DNA of 64,000 nt from assembly GCA_050331295.1 (NCBI GenBank), contig JBHJGZ010000006.1, forward strand, positions 1 through 64,000. The letters are read 5' to 3'. Positions 17,617 through 26,000 of this stretch are shown in pieces. The DNA is from Kuafuiihalomonas sp050331295. Lineage in GTDB: Bacteria > Myxococcota > Kuafuiibacteriia > Kuafuiibacteriales > Kuafuiibacteriaceae. Within the stretch, counting starts at the first letter, position 1. The number at the start of each line of letters is the position of its first letter. A program made the position numbers and the translations under genes. Under the pieces are notes generated by a model, which did no database searches, was not told the DNA's origin, and saw only the letters and a list, made by a program, of their open reading frames with translations.

Positions 17617-18471
17617 TCAGTACAGCAGCTCGATCCACCGTTTTCCCGCCTCCAGCTCCGCCCGCCGTCTTTGCCATTTCTCGGGCGACTCGGCGATGGA
17701 TTCGAAGACTTTGTCCAGCTGATCTCGGATGGCCTCCTGGCCGGCCAGATAGACGTACGTCTTGTGGTCGAGCAGCATGTTCCAGATTTCTTGGCCCCGT
17801 TCGGTGATCGCACCGTCCCACGCGATGGGATCTTCCCAATGAGGCCGCGCGCTCAAGGCTTTGAACGCCTGAAACGTGTCGCGGTCGTAGTACTCCGCGA
17901 AGTCATCTCGCTCATCGTTCATGTAGAACAACTCGAGGCCGCTCTTGCCGCCGTAGAAGAGGCGAACCGCTCCGTCGAAGTCGGGACGCCTCTGATAGAG
18001 CATCTTCACGTAGGCTCGAAATGGCGCGATCCCGGTTCCCATGCCGATCAGGATGAGATTGGCATCGTTCTCGTCGGGTAGCCGGAAGGGCGTCCCGTAG
18101 GGACCCGTCACGGACAGCTCTTCGCCCGGGTCGAGACTGCACAAGAAGTTCGAAGCTCGCCCTTGGTAGCGTTCTCCACTGTAGTCGTCGATGTAGCTCA
18201 CCCGCTTGACCGCAAACTTCAGCCGCTGAGCGCCACTCTCCGTCTTCGTCGGAACATCTGAAACGCTGTACAGACGCAGGTGTTCTTTCGTTCCGAACTC
18301 CGCATCCCCCGGCGCCAAGACCCCGATGCTTTGCCCGACCGAGAAGTCCGGTGCACCCTCCACCTCGAGGACGATCTCACGCACCTCGTCCGGCGCGTTG
18401 GGCGTCATCAGGTGGGAAGAGAGTACGCGAGCCTTATACCGTTGGGTTGTGTCTAAATCCTGCAGTCGCAT
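17617..18471 (-). CDS. plant-type ferredoxin-NADP+ reductase
   Basis: A 284-residue flavoprotein exchanging electrons between ferredoxin and NADP(H). The FAD domain carries RLYSVSD and the following NFLCSLDPGEELSVTGPYG. The NADP domain carries LILIGMGTGIAPFRAYVKML and TYVYLAGQEAIRDQLD. The protein ends in a Tyr (IELLY), matching the C-terminal aromatic residue that stacks on FAD in plant-type enzymes. Its start lies next to the stop of the small Cys-rich gene. In this operon it would link ferredoxin reduced by pyruvate oxidation to NADPH supply. Confidence 0.92.
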   Translation of the reverse strand: MRLQDLDTTQRYKARVLSSHLMTPNAPDEVREIVLEVEGAPDFSVGQSIGVLAPGDAEFGTKEHLRLYSVSDVPTKTESGAQRLKFAVKRVSYIDDYSGERYQGRASNFLCSLDPGEELSVTGPYGTPFRLPDENDANLILIGMGTGIAPFRAYVKMLYQRRPDFDGAVRLFYGGKSGLELFYMNDERDDFAEYYDRDTFQAFKALSARPHWEDPIAWDGAITERGQEIWNMLLDHKTYVYLAGQEAIRDQLDKVFESIAESPEKWQRRRAELEAGKRWIELLY

Positions 18472-18472
18472 T

Positions 18473-18724
18473 CTACCTATTCTCCTGGCCGACTTCGCGA
18501 GCCTTTAGCGAGACTCGACCCTCTTCTTCGCTGGCGATGTCCTCTCGGCTGCAAGGTGCCACACAGCCGCAACGCCCACAACCACGCCGGTGCTCGAGCA
18601 CGTCGAGAACGTTCTCCCCCGTCGACCCCGGAAAGAACACCTGGCGCCACAACTGTTGAACCAATGCCCAGAACGCCATGAGTGCCGCAATGCCCAACGC
18701 AGCGATCAAGTATGACTTCAGCAT
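18473..18724 (-). CDS. small membrane protein with Cys cluster, Rnf-associated
   Basis: An 83-residue protein. One transmembrane helix at about residues 3-25 (LIAALGIAALMAFWALVQQ) precedes a cytoplasmic or periplasmic tail containing CGRCGCVAPC, four Cys within ten residues. A small one-helix protein with a Cys cluster directly after the last rnf gene recalls NqrM, which helps build the membrane iron centre of Na+-NQR; the sequences do not obviously match and the analogy is inference. ATG 18724 is used because the helix starts there. It lies 4 bp after rnfA and next to the reductase gene, so it is surely in the operon. Confidence 0.75.
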   Translation of the reverse strand: MLKSYLIAALGIAALMAFWALVQQLWRQVFFPGSTGENVLDVLEHRRGCGRCGCVAPCSREDIASEEEGRVSLKAREVGQENR

Positions 18725-18728
18725 CCGC

Positions 18729-19310
18729 TCATCCTCCCAGCCCGGCAAAGCCCATGAACGTGACCGAAAGGAGACCGGCGATCACCAACGTCAATGCGGT
18801 CCCGCGAACGACGTCCGGCAGAGATGCAAGCTCCAGGCGTTCCCGTACCCCCGCGAGGAGGATGAGGGCCAAACTGAAGCCCGCGCCGGCGCCCAAGGCG
18901 TAGACGATGGATTGGACGAACCCATAACCTTTGTTGGTCTGGAAGAGGGCAAGTCCGAGAATCGCGCAGTTGGTGGTGATCAGGGGAAGGAAGATGCCGA
19001 GCGCACGAAACAGGCCTGGACTCGTCTTCTTGATGAACATCTCCACCAGCTGGACCGTGGACGCGATGACCGCGATGAAAGAGATGAGCCGCAAAAACGG
19101 CGCATCAATCCAAAGCAGGAAGGCGTTGAGCCCGTAGGCACACACCGAGCTCACCAGCATGACGAACGTGACCGCCCCTCCCATGCGCGTGGCGGTCTCG
19201 ACCTTCCCAGATACGCCGAGAAACGGACAGATCCCGAGAAAGTAGGCCAGGACGAAGTTATTCACCAAGCACGCGTTGATGAAGATGGACCAGAGAGGTT
19301 CCTCGTTCAC
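18729..19310 (-). CDS. rnfA: Rnf electron transport complex subunit A
   Basis: A 193-residue integral membrane protein with six predicted helices and the characteristic NNFVLAYFLGICPFLGVS near the N terminus and ITTNCAILGLALF in the middle. These Cys belong to the pair of RnfA/RnfE Cys motifs that hold the membrane iron cluster. GTG 19310 overlaps the rnfE stop by 4 bp and gives the normal family length. With RnfE it forms the ion-translocating core. Confidence 0.96.
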   Translation of the reverse strand: MNEEPLWSIFINACLVNNFVLAYFLGICPFLGVSGKVETATRMGGAVTFVMLVSSVCAYGLNAFLLWIDAPFLRLISFIAVIASTVQLVEMFIKKTSPGLFRALGIFLPLITTNCAILGLALFQTNKGYGFVQSIVYALGAGAGFSLALILLAGVRERLELASLPDVVRGTALTLVIAGLLSVTFMGFAGLGG

Positions 19311-19951
19311 GCTGCACCTCCACTGGCCAGGGCTTCGGATCCGCTCGTCTTCCGAGCTTTCAAGAGATTGAAGAGAAGAAGCCAGCCGGCCAAAGTGAAG
19401 AAACCTCCGCTCGGAAGGATCATGATGACCCACGGCTGAAAGCTCTCGGGAAAGACGCTGATCCCGAAGAAGGAGCCGCTACCCAAGATCTCCCGCACCG
19501 CTCCGAGACAGAACAGCGCGAACGTGAAGCCTACGCCCATGCCGGCCCCATCCAGCACCGCTCGACCGATGGAGTTCTTCGACGCGAACGACTCCGCCCG
19601 TCCGAGGATCAAACAGTTGACGACGATCAGCGAAATGAAGGCGCCGAGGGCCTTGTGCAGGTCCAGACTGATGGCTTGGATCAGATAGTCGACGACCGTC
19701 ACGAATGTCGCGATGATCAGGATGTAGGTCGCGATTCGAACTTGTTTCGGAATGAATGATCTCAGGGTCGAGACCACCGTGTTCGACATGATGAGGACGA
19801 AGGCGGTGGCAAGTCCCATCGAGAGCGCATTCAGCGCCGTATTGGAAACCGCCAAGACCGGACACATGCCCAACACCTGGACGAAAACCGGGTTCTCGCG
19901 CCAAAGGCCCTTTGCGAATTCGTCGTAGCTCGTGACGGTCGCTTCACTCAT
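19307..19951 (-). CDS. rnfE: Rnf electron transport complex subunit E
   Basis: A 214-residue membrane protein homologous to RnfA. The motifs VQVLGMCPVLAVSNTALNA and LIVVNCLILGRAESFA carry the conserved Cys. Six helices are predicted, with the final GFFTLAGWLLLFNLLKA. ATG 19951 overlaps the rnfG stop as ATGA, and its own stop overlaps rnfA as GTGA. Upstream in-frame residues are out of character and excluded. Confidence 0.96.
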   Translation of the reverse strand: MSEATVTSYDEFAKGLWRENPVFVQVLGMCPVLAVSNTALNALSMGLATAFVLIMSNTVVSTLRSFIPKQVRIATYILIIATFVTVVDYLIQAISLDLHKALGAFISLIVVNCLILGRAESFASKNSIGRAVLDGAGMGVGFTFALFCLGAVREILGSGSFFGISVFPESFQPWVIMILPSGGFFTLAGWLLLFNLLKARKTSGSEALASGGAA

Positions 19952-20640
19952 GGTTGAGCCTCTCCAGCCCCTGTCTTTTCGAAGTCTGCTTGGCGCTCTT
20001 CGAGCACCGGGATCCACTGGCGGCTGCTCGCTCGGAGCATGTCTGCGATGGCGACGGACGAGATGGTCGCACCGGTGATGCCATCGATCTGCCAAGGCTC
20101 CGTCTTCTCCCCGCTCTTCACCGCCACGATCGGGTTCTTCACGGAGCCTTCGGCCAGCGACACGTCCAGGGCCTCGAAGTTGGCCAGGAAGTCCGGATCC
20201 TTCTCGATCTTGTCTCCGAGACCCGGCGTCTCTTTGCTTTCCAGCACCTGCATCCCGACGATGGCATCGCGCTCGAACGAGTAACCGTAGAGAACCGTGA
20301 TGACGTCAGCGTAGCCCATTCCGCGCGCCTCCACCGCGACCCCCACGAGGGACTCATCCTCGTCATAACCGGCATAGACCAGCATGCCCTCGTCCTTGGA
20401 TTCGGTCTGCGGTTCAAAAGCGCCGCTCTCCTTCTGGACGAAAGTCTCGGAAGATTCCGCCTCCGGAATCACCGTGAAGACGGCGCGCTGCAGCGCCTCG
20501 GCTCGATTCTTGGCGATGATCGGGCGGGTCACCTCGAAGACCGTCACGATCAGGAGGCCGCAGAACATCCCTACCCCAACCAGTGCTCGGTACATGTGAA
20601 GCGTATTTCCGGTCGGGGCGGTGGCGACATCGATGGTCAT
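19948..20640 (-). CDS. rnfG: Rnf electron transport complex subunit G, covalent flavoprotein
   Basis: A 230-residue protein with one N-terminal membrane helix (ALVGVGMFCGLLIVTVFEV) and a periplasmic FMN-binding domain. The flavinylation motif is DGITGATIS, in which the Thr of TGAT would carry FMN through a phosphoester bond made by ApbE. The conserved VLESKETPGLGDKI is present. Start and stop overlap rnfD and rnfE as ATGA. It relays electrons between RnfC/D and the membrane core. Confidence 0.95.
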   Translation of the reverse strand: MTIDVATAPTGNTLHMYRALVGVGMFCGLLIVTVFEVTRPIIAKNRAEALQRAVFTVIPEAESSETFVQKESGAFEPQTESKDEGMLVYAGYDEDESLVGVAVEARGMGYADVITVLYGYSFERDAIVGMQVLESKETPGLGDKIEKDPDFLANFEALDVSLAEGSVKNPIVAVKSGEKTEPWQIDGITGATISSVAIADMLRASSRQWIPVLEERQADFEKTGAGEAQP

Positions 20641-21656
20641 GCCGACGCCTTCGTCGCGCCGTACACGCGGGGCTGGATGAGGCTGTCGATCTGAGGAACG
20701 AACGCGTTCGCCAGAAGGATCGCGTACATCACGCCTTCGGGCATTCCGCCCCAGATCCGGATCACGACCGTCAGCGCCCCGATCAAAACACCGTGCAAAA
20801 CGGTCCCACGGTTCGTCATGGGAGAGCCCACCATGTCGGTGGCCATGAACATCGCTCCCAGCATCAGGCCGCCGGAGAACAACATGAACCACGGCGGTGG
20901 GTACGCGGCCGGATCGAACCAATAGAGAAGCCCGCTGAAGACGAATACGGTGCCCAGGATCGCGGCGGGAATCCGCCAATTCATCATGTTTCGGGCGATG
21001 AGATAGAGCCCCCCGAGGAGGATCAACACCGAGCTGGTCTCGCCCGTGGATCCGCTGGTGAGACCAAAAACCAGCTCGTTGGTGGCGGCGAGCTCTTGGT
21101 CGAACTTCCAGGCCGAGAGCGGGGTCGCACCGCTGAGCCCGTCATAGACGGGCTGGGTGAACGGGATGGCCAGGACAGATGATGTGACCGACGCGAACCG
21201 GTCCGGATGGAAGGCCTGGTGCCAGGTCGTCATCGCGACCGGAAAGGCGGCTTGCAACACGGCCCGTCCGACCAGAGCCGGGTTGAACGGATTGTGCCCT
21301 AGGCCGCCGAACAGAAACTTTCCGAGCCCCACCGCGATGAAGCCTCCAGCGATGGTCATCCAAACCGGCAGGCCGGGCGGAAGGGTGAGTCCGTACAAGA
21401 GACCGGTGATGGCCACCGACCAGTCGCCCAAAGTCGACGACTGGTTGGACCAGCGGCACAGGACGTACTCGGCCAACAGACAGGATCCGGTCCCGGCCGC
21501 CAGCGTGATCAGGCCGGCCCAACCGAACGCGTAGATCGCGAACAGACTGGCCGGGAGGAGCGCCAACACGACGCTCCGCATGATCTCTTCCACGCTCACG
21601 CCCTGGGTGATGTGGGGCGAGGTTTGAATCTCCAGGGTCTTGGCGAATGAGGTCAT
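20637..21656 (-). CDS. rnfD: Rnf electron transport complex subunit D, covalent flavoprotein
   Basis: A 339-residue membrane protein of the NqrB/RnfD family with about nine to ten helices. The signatures are LGKFLFGGLGHNPFNPALVGRAVL and the flavinylation motif DGLSGATPL (Thr in SGAT). The N-terminal SPHITQGVSVEEIM is also typical. ATG 21656 overlaps the rnfC stop as ATGA. It forms the ion channel part together with RnfA, RnfE and RnfG. Confidence 0.96.
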   Translation of the reverse strand: MTSFAKTLEIQTSPHITQGVSVEEIMRSVVLALLPASLFAIYAFGWAGLITLAAGTGSCLLAEYVLCRWSNQSSTLGDWSVAITGLLYGLTLPPGLPVWMTIAGGFIAVGLGKFLFGGLGHNPFNPALVGRAVLQAAFPVAMTTWHQAFHPDRFASVTSSVLAIPFTQPVYDGLSGATPLSAWKFDQELAATNELVFGLTSGSTGETSSVLILLGGLYLIARNMMNWRIPAAILGTVFVFSGLLYWFDPAAYPPPWFMLFSGGLMLGAMFMATDMVGSPMTNRGTVLHGVLIGALTVVIRIWGGMPEGVMYAILLANAFVPQIDSLIQPRVYGATKASA

Positions 21657-22999
21657 GATGCCGCTGCCTTGGCCGCTTTCCGAACCATCGACTTCGAGAC
21701 GCGAAAGTGCTGAACCAACGGAATGTGAGACGGACATACGAACGAACAGGAGCCGCATTCGAAGCAATCCATCAGATGGTACTCGTCCGCCATTCGCTGA
21801 TACGCCTCGTTCTTGGCCAGCAATCCGAGCTCCGAAGGGTTCAGGAACATCGGGCACGCGTCCACACATCGACCGCATCGGATGCAGGGCTGGACAGCCG
21901 GCCGTCGGACCGTGCCGGTCTCGTGTTCCGTGAAAGCCACCACCCCAGAGGTGCCTTTGACCACCGGGATGTCCAAACTCGATGCGGCTGGCCCCATCAT
22001 CGGTCCGCCCATGAACACGCGCGATACGTTCGGGCGGGCTCGTACCTCCTCCATGATGAAGCGAAGCGGGGTACCGATCGGAATGCGATAGTTGCCAATC
22101 TTTTCAATACCCGGACCGGTGATGGTGATGACCCGTTCTTGAATCCCTCGTCCATGGGGCAAGAGACGTCCGATCTCGGCGGTGGTGGCCACGTTGATGC
22201 ACAGAGCCCCGACATCCAGGGGCAAGCCCCGCGATGGGACCTGTCGGCCGAGCAGCGCCGTCACCAGCATCTTCTCGGCTCCTTGTGGATATTTGACCGG
22301 TAGGACCTCGACCGTCGCCGGAAGGTCCTCCGGCATGTTCTCCCGTAGCGACTGAGCGGCATCCAGCTTGTTCGCTTCGATGGCGATGATGGCTCGGTCA
22401 GCTCCGCTCACCTGGAGCACGTAGCGTATTCCTTCGAAGATATCGCTCTGCTGCTCGAGCATCACCCGGTGGTCGGTGGTCAAATACGGCTCGCATTCGA
22501 CGCCGTTGATGATGGCGGTATCCACCAGCTTGTTGTCCGGAACCTTGAGCTTCACATGGGTGGGAAAGGCCGCGCCGCCGAGGCCCACGATGCCGGCTGC
22601 CTGAATGGCTTCCACAATCGCCTCCCGGGACGCGGTCGGCGGAGTCGGTTCGCCCTCCAAAACCTCCTGTGAAGAACTCGGCAATGGCTCCAGATAGACT
22701 CCCAGGACCATTCGCCCCGTGATGCTCGGCATCAGGCCGATCTTTCGCACGATACCGGAAGCCGGAGCGTGCATGGCCACGGACATGAAGCCATCCGGCT
22801 TTCCCAAGATCTGCCCTCGGACCACCTCTTGGCCCTCCCGAACCATGGGGAGGGCCGGCTTGCCGAGATGCTGCACCAGGGGAATCTGGAGCATCGGAGC
22901 GAAGGGAAACTGGCGGATGGCCAGTTTCCGAGTCGCTTCTTTCGACTCCGGCGGATGGACGCCGTGGCCGAATGTCTTGCCTCGAAGGAAGGTCAACAT
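21653..22999 (-). CDS. rnfC: Rnf electron transport complex subunit C
   Basis: A 448-residue peripheral subunit. It has a barrel-sandwich start (FGHGVHPPESKEAT), a flavin/NADH-binding region (GIVGLGGAAFPTHVKL, INGVECEPYLTTDH) as in the 51-kDa subunit of complex I, and two 4Fe-4S clusters (CIRCGRCVDACP and CFECGSCSFVCP). It exchanges electrons with NAD at the cytoplasmic face. ATG 22999 is used; a TTG lies two codons upstream. It begins 14 bp after the oxidoreductase stop. Confidence 0.96.
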   Translation of the reverse strand: MLTFLRGKTFGHGVHPPESKEATRKLAIRQFPFAPMLQIPLVQHLGKPALPMVREGQEVVRGQILGKPDGFMSVAMHAPASGIVRKIGLMPSITGRMVLGVYLEPLPSSSQEVLEGEPTPPTASREAIVEAIQAAGIVGLGGAAFPTHVKLKVPDNKLVDTAIINGVECEPYLTTDHRVMLEQQSDIFEGIRYVLQVSGADRAIIAIEANKLDAAQSLRENMPEDLPATVEVLPVKYPQGAEKMLVTALLGRQVPSRGLPLDVGALCINVATTAEIGRLLPHGRGIQERVITITGPGIEKIGNYRIPIGTPLRFIMEEVRARPNVSRVFMGGPMMGPAASSLDIPVVKGTSGVVAFTEHETGTVRRPAVQPCIRCGRCVDACPMFLNPSELGLLAKNEAYQRMADEYHLMDCFECGSCSFVCPSHIPLVQHFRVSKSMVRKAAKAAAS

Positions 23000-23013
23000 G
23001 TCCAAAGCCTAGA

Positions 23014-26000
23014 TCAGTTGTATTTCTTGGCGCGAGCGATCCACTTCTCGACGTCTTTTTCGCTCCGATCCTTCGGCAAACCGGGATGGATGACTTGGGC
23101 GGTGCACTTCTCGGCTGCCTTGACGAGGTCGCGATACGGACCAGCGAGCGCATCCTGAATGAACGCCTTCTTTTGGGCGTTATACTTGAACATGCTCGGG
23201 TTGATGTTGATGCACTCGTCGCAAGACGTACAGTCGTCCGTGTCGATCCACGGCGCCATGTAGCCGTCCTCCCCCGCCGAGGGAGCCGGCTGAGCCGTGC
23301 CGCCCCCGTTCGAGGCCGGGGCGCCGTTGGTGGCCGGCACACTCACATCCGGAATCTGAATTGCCGCCGTTCCCCCGCCTTGAACCCACTGCATGAGCCC
23401 GGCTGCGATCTTCCCGACCACATCCTGGCGGACCTTCGACTCGACATCTTCGGGCGGAGCCTCGTCGGGCTTTTGCACCCCGGCGATCGCCCGGAGCATG
23501 ATCCAAAAGTCCCTCCGCTCTTCGCAGGATTGGACCATGACCGAGCTGACCAGAAGCCGCGCGAGATGCTGCTTCTTGTCGACAGTCCAGACGTACGGGA
23601 ACTTCCCTTCCCGCTCGTCCTCGTCCATGTCCAAGAACTCGGCGATGGGAACCATGCTCTCGTTCCAGGTATCCGGTGGCGCCTTCCGGAAGTGCTTTCG
23701 GAATCTCGCCTCCGTCAGCGCGAAATCGGCGAAGGTCATGGGAAGCTCCATGCTCTTCTCCCGACTTCCCTCCTTGTACTTCAAGGTATAGGTCGGCCAA
23801 TCCGAATTAATCTGCGGATTGCCGTCCAGGTCGAAGCACTCGGCAGGAGTCTTGCCCTTGTCCGGGTGGTATCGGAACAGCGGATAGGCTCGGGACTCCA
23901 CCGCCAACTTGGCCTGCGCCCGACTCATGTCATCGCCGATTCCGTGCTCCGGCTGGCACGATGAGTACAGGTTGAAGAGGGCAGGCCGTCTCGCCTTCAG
24001 TCCTTCGATGAAGCCCTCGATCATGTGGTTCGGTTGAGCGATGGTGCTCTGGAGGACGTAGGTCGTCCGATGGGCCATTCCGATGAGACCGATCTCTTTT
24101 CGGGGCTCTTCCTTGCCCTGGATCGCCTTCCCGAATTGGGCCATGTCCGAAACCTGCCCGATGAAACCGGACGTACACGCCTGACCTCCGGTGTTCGAAT
24201 AGACCTGAGTGTCTACCACCACCACCTTGATGGGCTTGCCCGAGGCCATGGCGCGCGACAGGTTCTGAAAACCGATGTCGTACATGGCGCCGTCGCCGCC
24301 GATGGCAACCACCGGTGGGCACAGCTCCCATTCTTCGTCGGTGAATCGATGCCAGTTGAAGTATCGGAAGAACTCGTCGTGCTCAGTCGGGTTGTACTTC
24401 TCTGAAAGCTCCAGCTCGGCTTGACGGACCGCCTTGAAGCCTTCCGCCATCTTCGCCATGTGCCCTTCGAAGATCCCGAGAGCGATGGACGGGGTGTCCT
24501 GGAACAGGTGGTTGGTCCACGGGAAGGGATACGGATTGAAGGGATAGGTGCTGCCCCAGACCGATGTACATCCGGTGGCGTTGATGATCCCCAGGCTCTT
24601 TCGACCGGTCCCGGTGGTGCCCTTGGTGTAGCGCCAGTGAAGCTTCTTCAACTTGGCCAGGATCTGGGACACCCTCCGGAGCCATTCTTGGTCGATGGGC
24701 TCTCCTCGGTGCCCCTCCAGCTTCTCGGCCAAGGACGACAGCGTGACGTCGCTCTTGGAAAGGTCACTGACGACCTTGGACATGGCGTCCGCATCGCCGA
24801 CGTCGATTCCCTTCATCAGCTTGAGCTGAATGTGCTGCTCGGTCCGCTTGATGAGATCTTCGATGTAGGCCAGGTGCCTTTGCACCCGCGGCCTCATCAA
24901 GGATTCCACGGTGGCGGTGAACAGGTGAATGGCCGTCTTTTCGGAGCATCCGAGGCAGGCGCCGTCTCCGCTGGCAAAGGCTTGATAGACCTCTTTGTCC
25001 AGCAGGATGGTCTCCAGGGCACCGACTCCTTCCTCGAGGTCGTCCACTCGGAAGTACTTTCGGCTGGTGTTGGGCAGGTCCTGCCAGAAGTCCCAATGGT
25101 CCCGCAGCTTTTGAATCGAGTCCTTGGTCTGCATCACCGGCCGAAGCGCGTCGTCGTTGCACACCTCCACGCACTCCATACAGCCCTTGCAGGTGTAGGG
25201 ATTGATGGTGATGCTCACGAGCCCCCCCGAGCCCGGCTCCTTCTTCTCGAGGTTGGTGAAGTAGGGTCGAGAGAGGGCGAACTGGAACCCGTTCATCTCC
25301 TCGCGGAACTTGCCCAGCTCCGATTCGAGGGCCGTCTTGTCGGTCCCCTGCAGATCCGTCGACTGAATGGTGGCCGCGATGGCGTCTTCCATCATGTCGG
25401 TCACGGAATCCGTCTCGGCGGACTCACTGAAGATCTTGCGAAGATTCTTCTCCACCGTGCGAACCGCCTTCGGGAGGTGCTGAACGGCTTGGCCTCGACG
25501 CTTCACCCGATTCACGACGGTATCCATGACCTGCGAGACTTCGCTCACCAGACCTGGAATCGCGGTGTCCGGGCACACCGTATAGCAATCGCCGCATGCG
25601 GTGCAGTTTTCCGAGATCCATTCGGGGTGCTGGAATCGAATTCCCGTCATGTCCCGGAAGACCGAGGAGACCGCTGGCATGATGCCGAGGCCGATGAACG
25701 GGTCGGTGATATTGTCGTTGCCCATGCCTCGGGCATAGAACGTTCCGGTCTGCTCCCAGAATCGATGCACGTCGGTCATCGGTGCCTCGCTGACCGGGAT
25801 GTGTTTCAGCATGAACGGGACCTCGGGAGCCCCGTTCGTCTTCGCTCCGTTCTTGGGCTGCGTCACGGACTGCGCCGGCACTTCGAACACGTTGTCGAAG
25901 CCCCGCTTGATGACCCGCATGTTGTCCTCCACCACGCGAGCGCCCTTGGAGCCGAACTTGCTCTGAATCTGGTCCCGCATGGCCTTCAGCAGCTGCTCTT

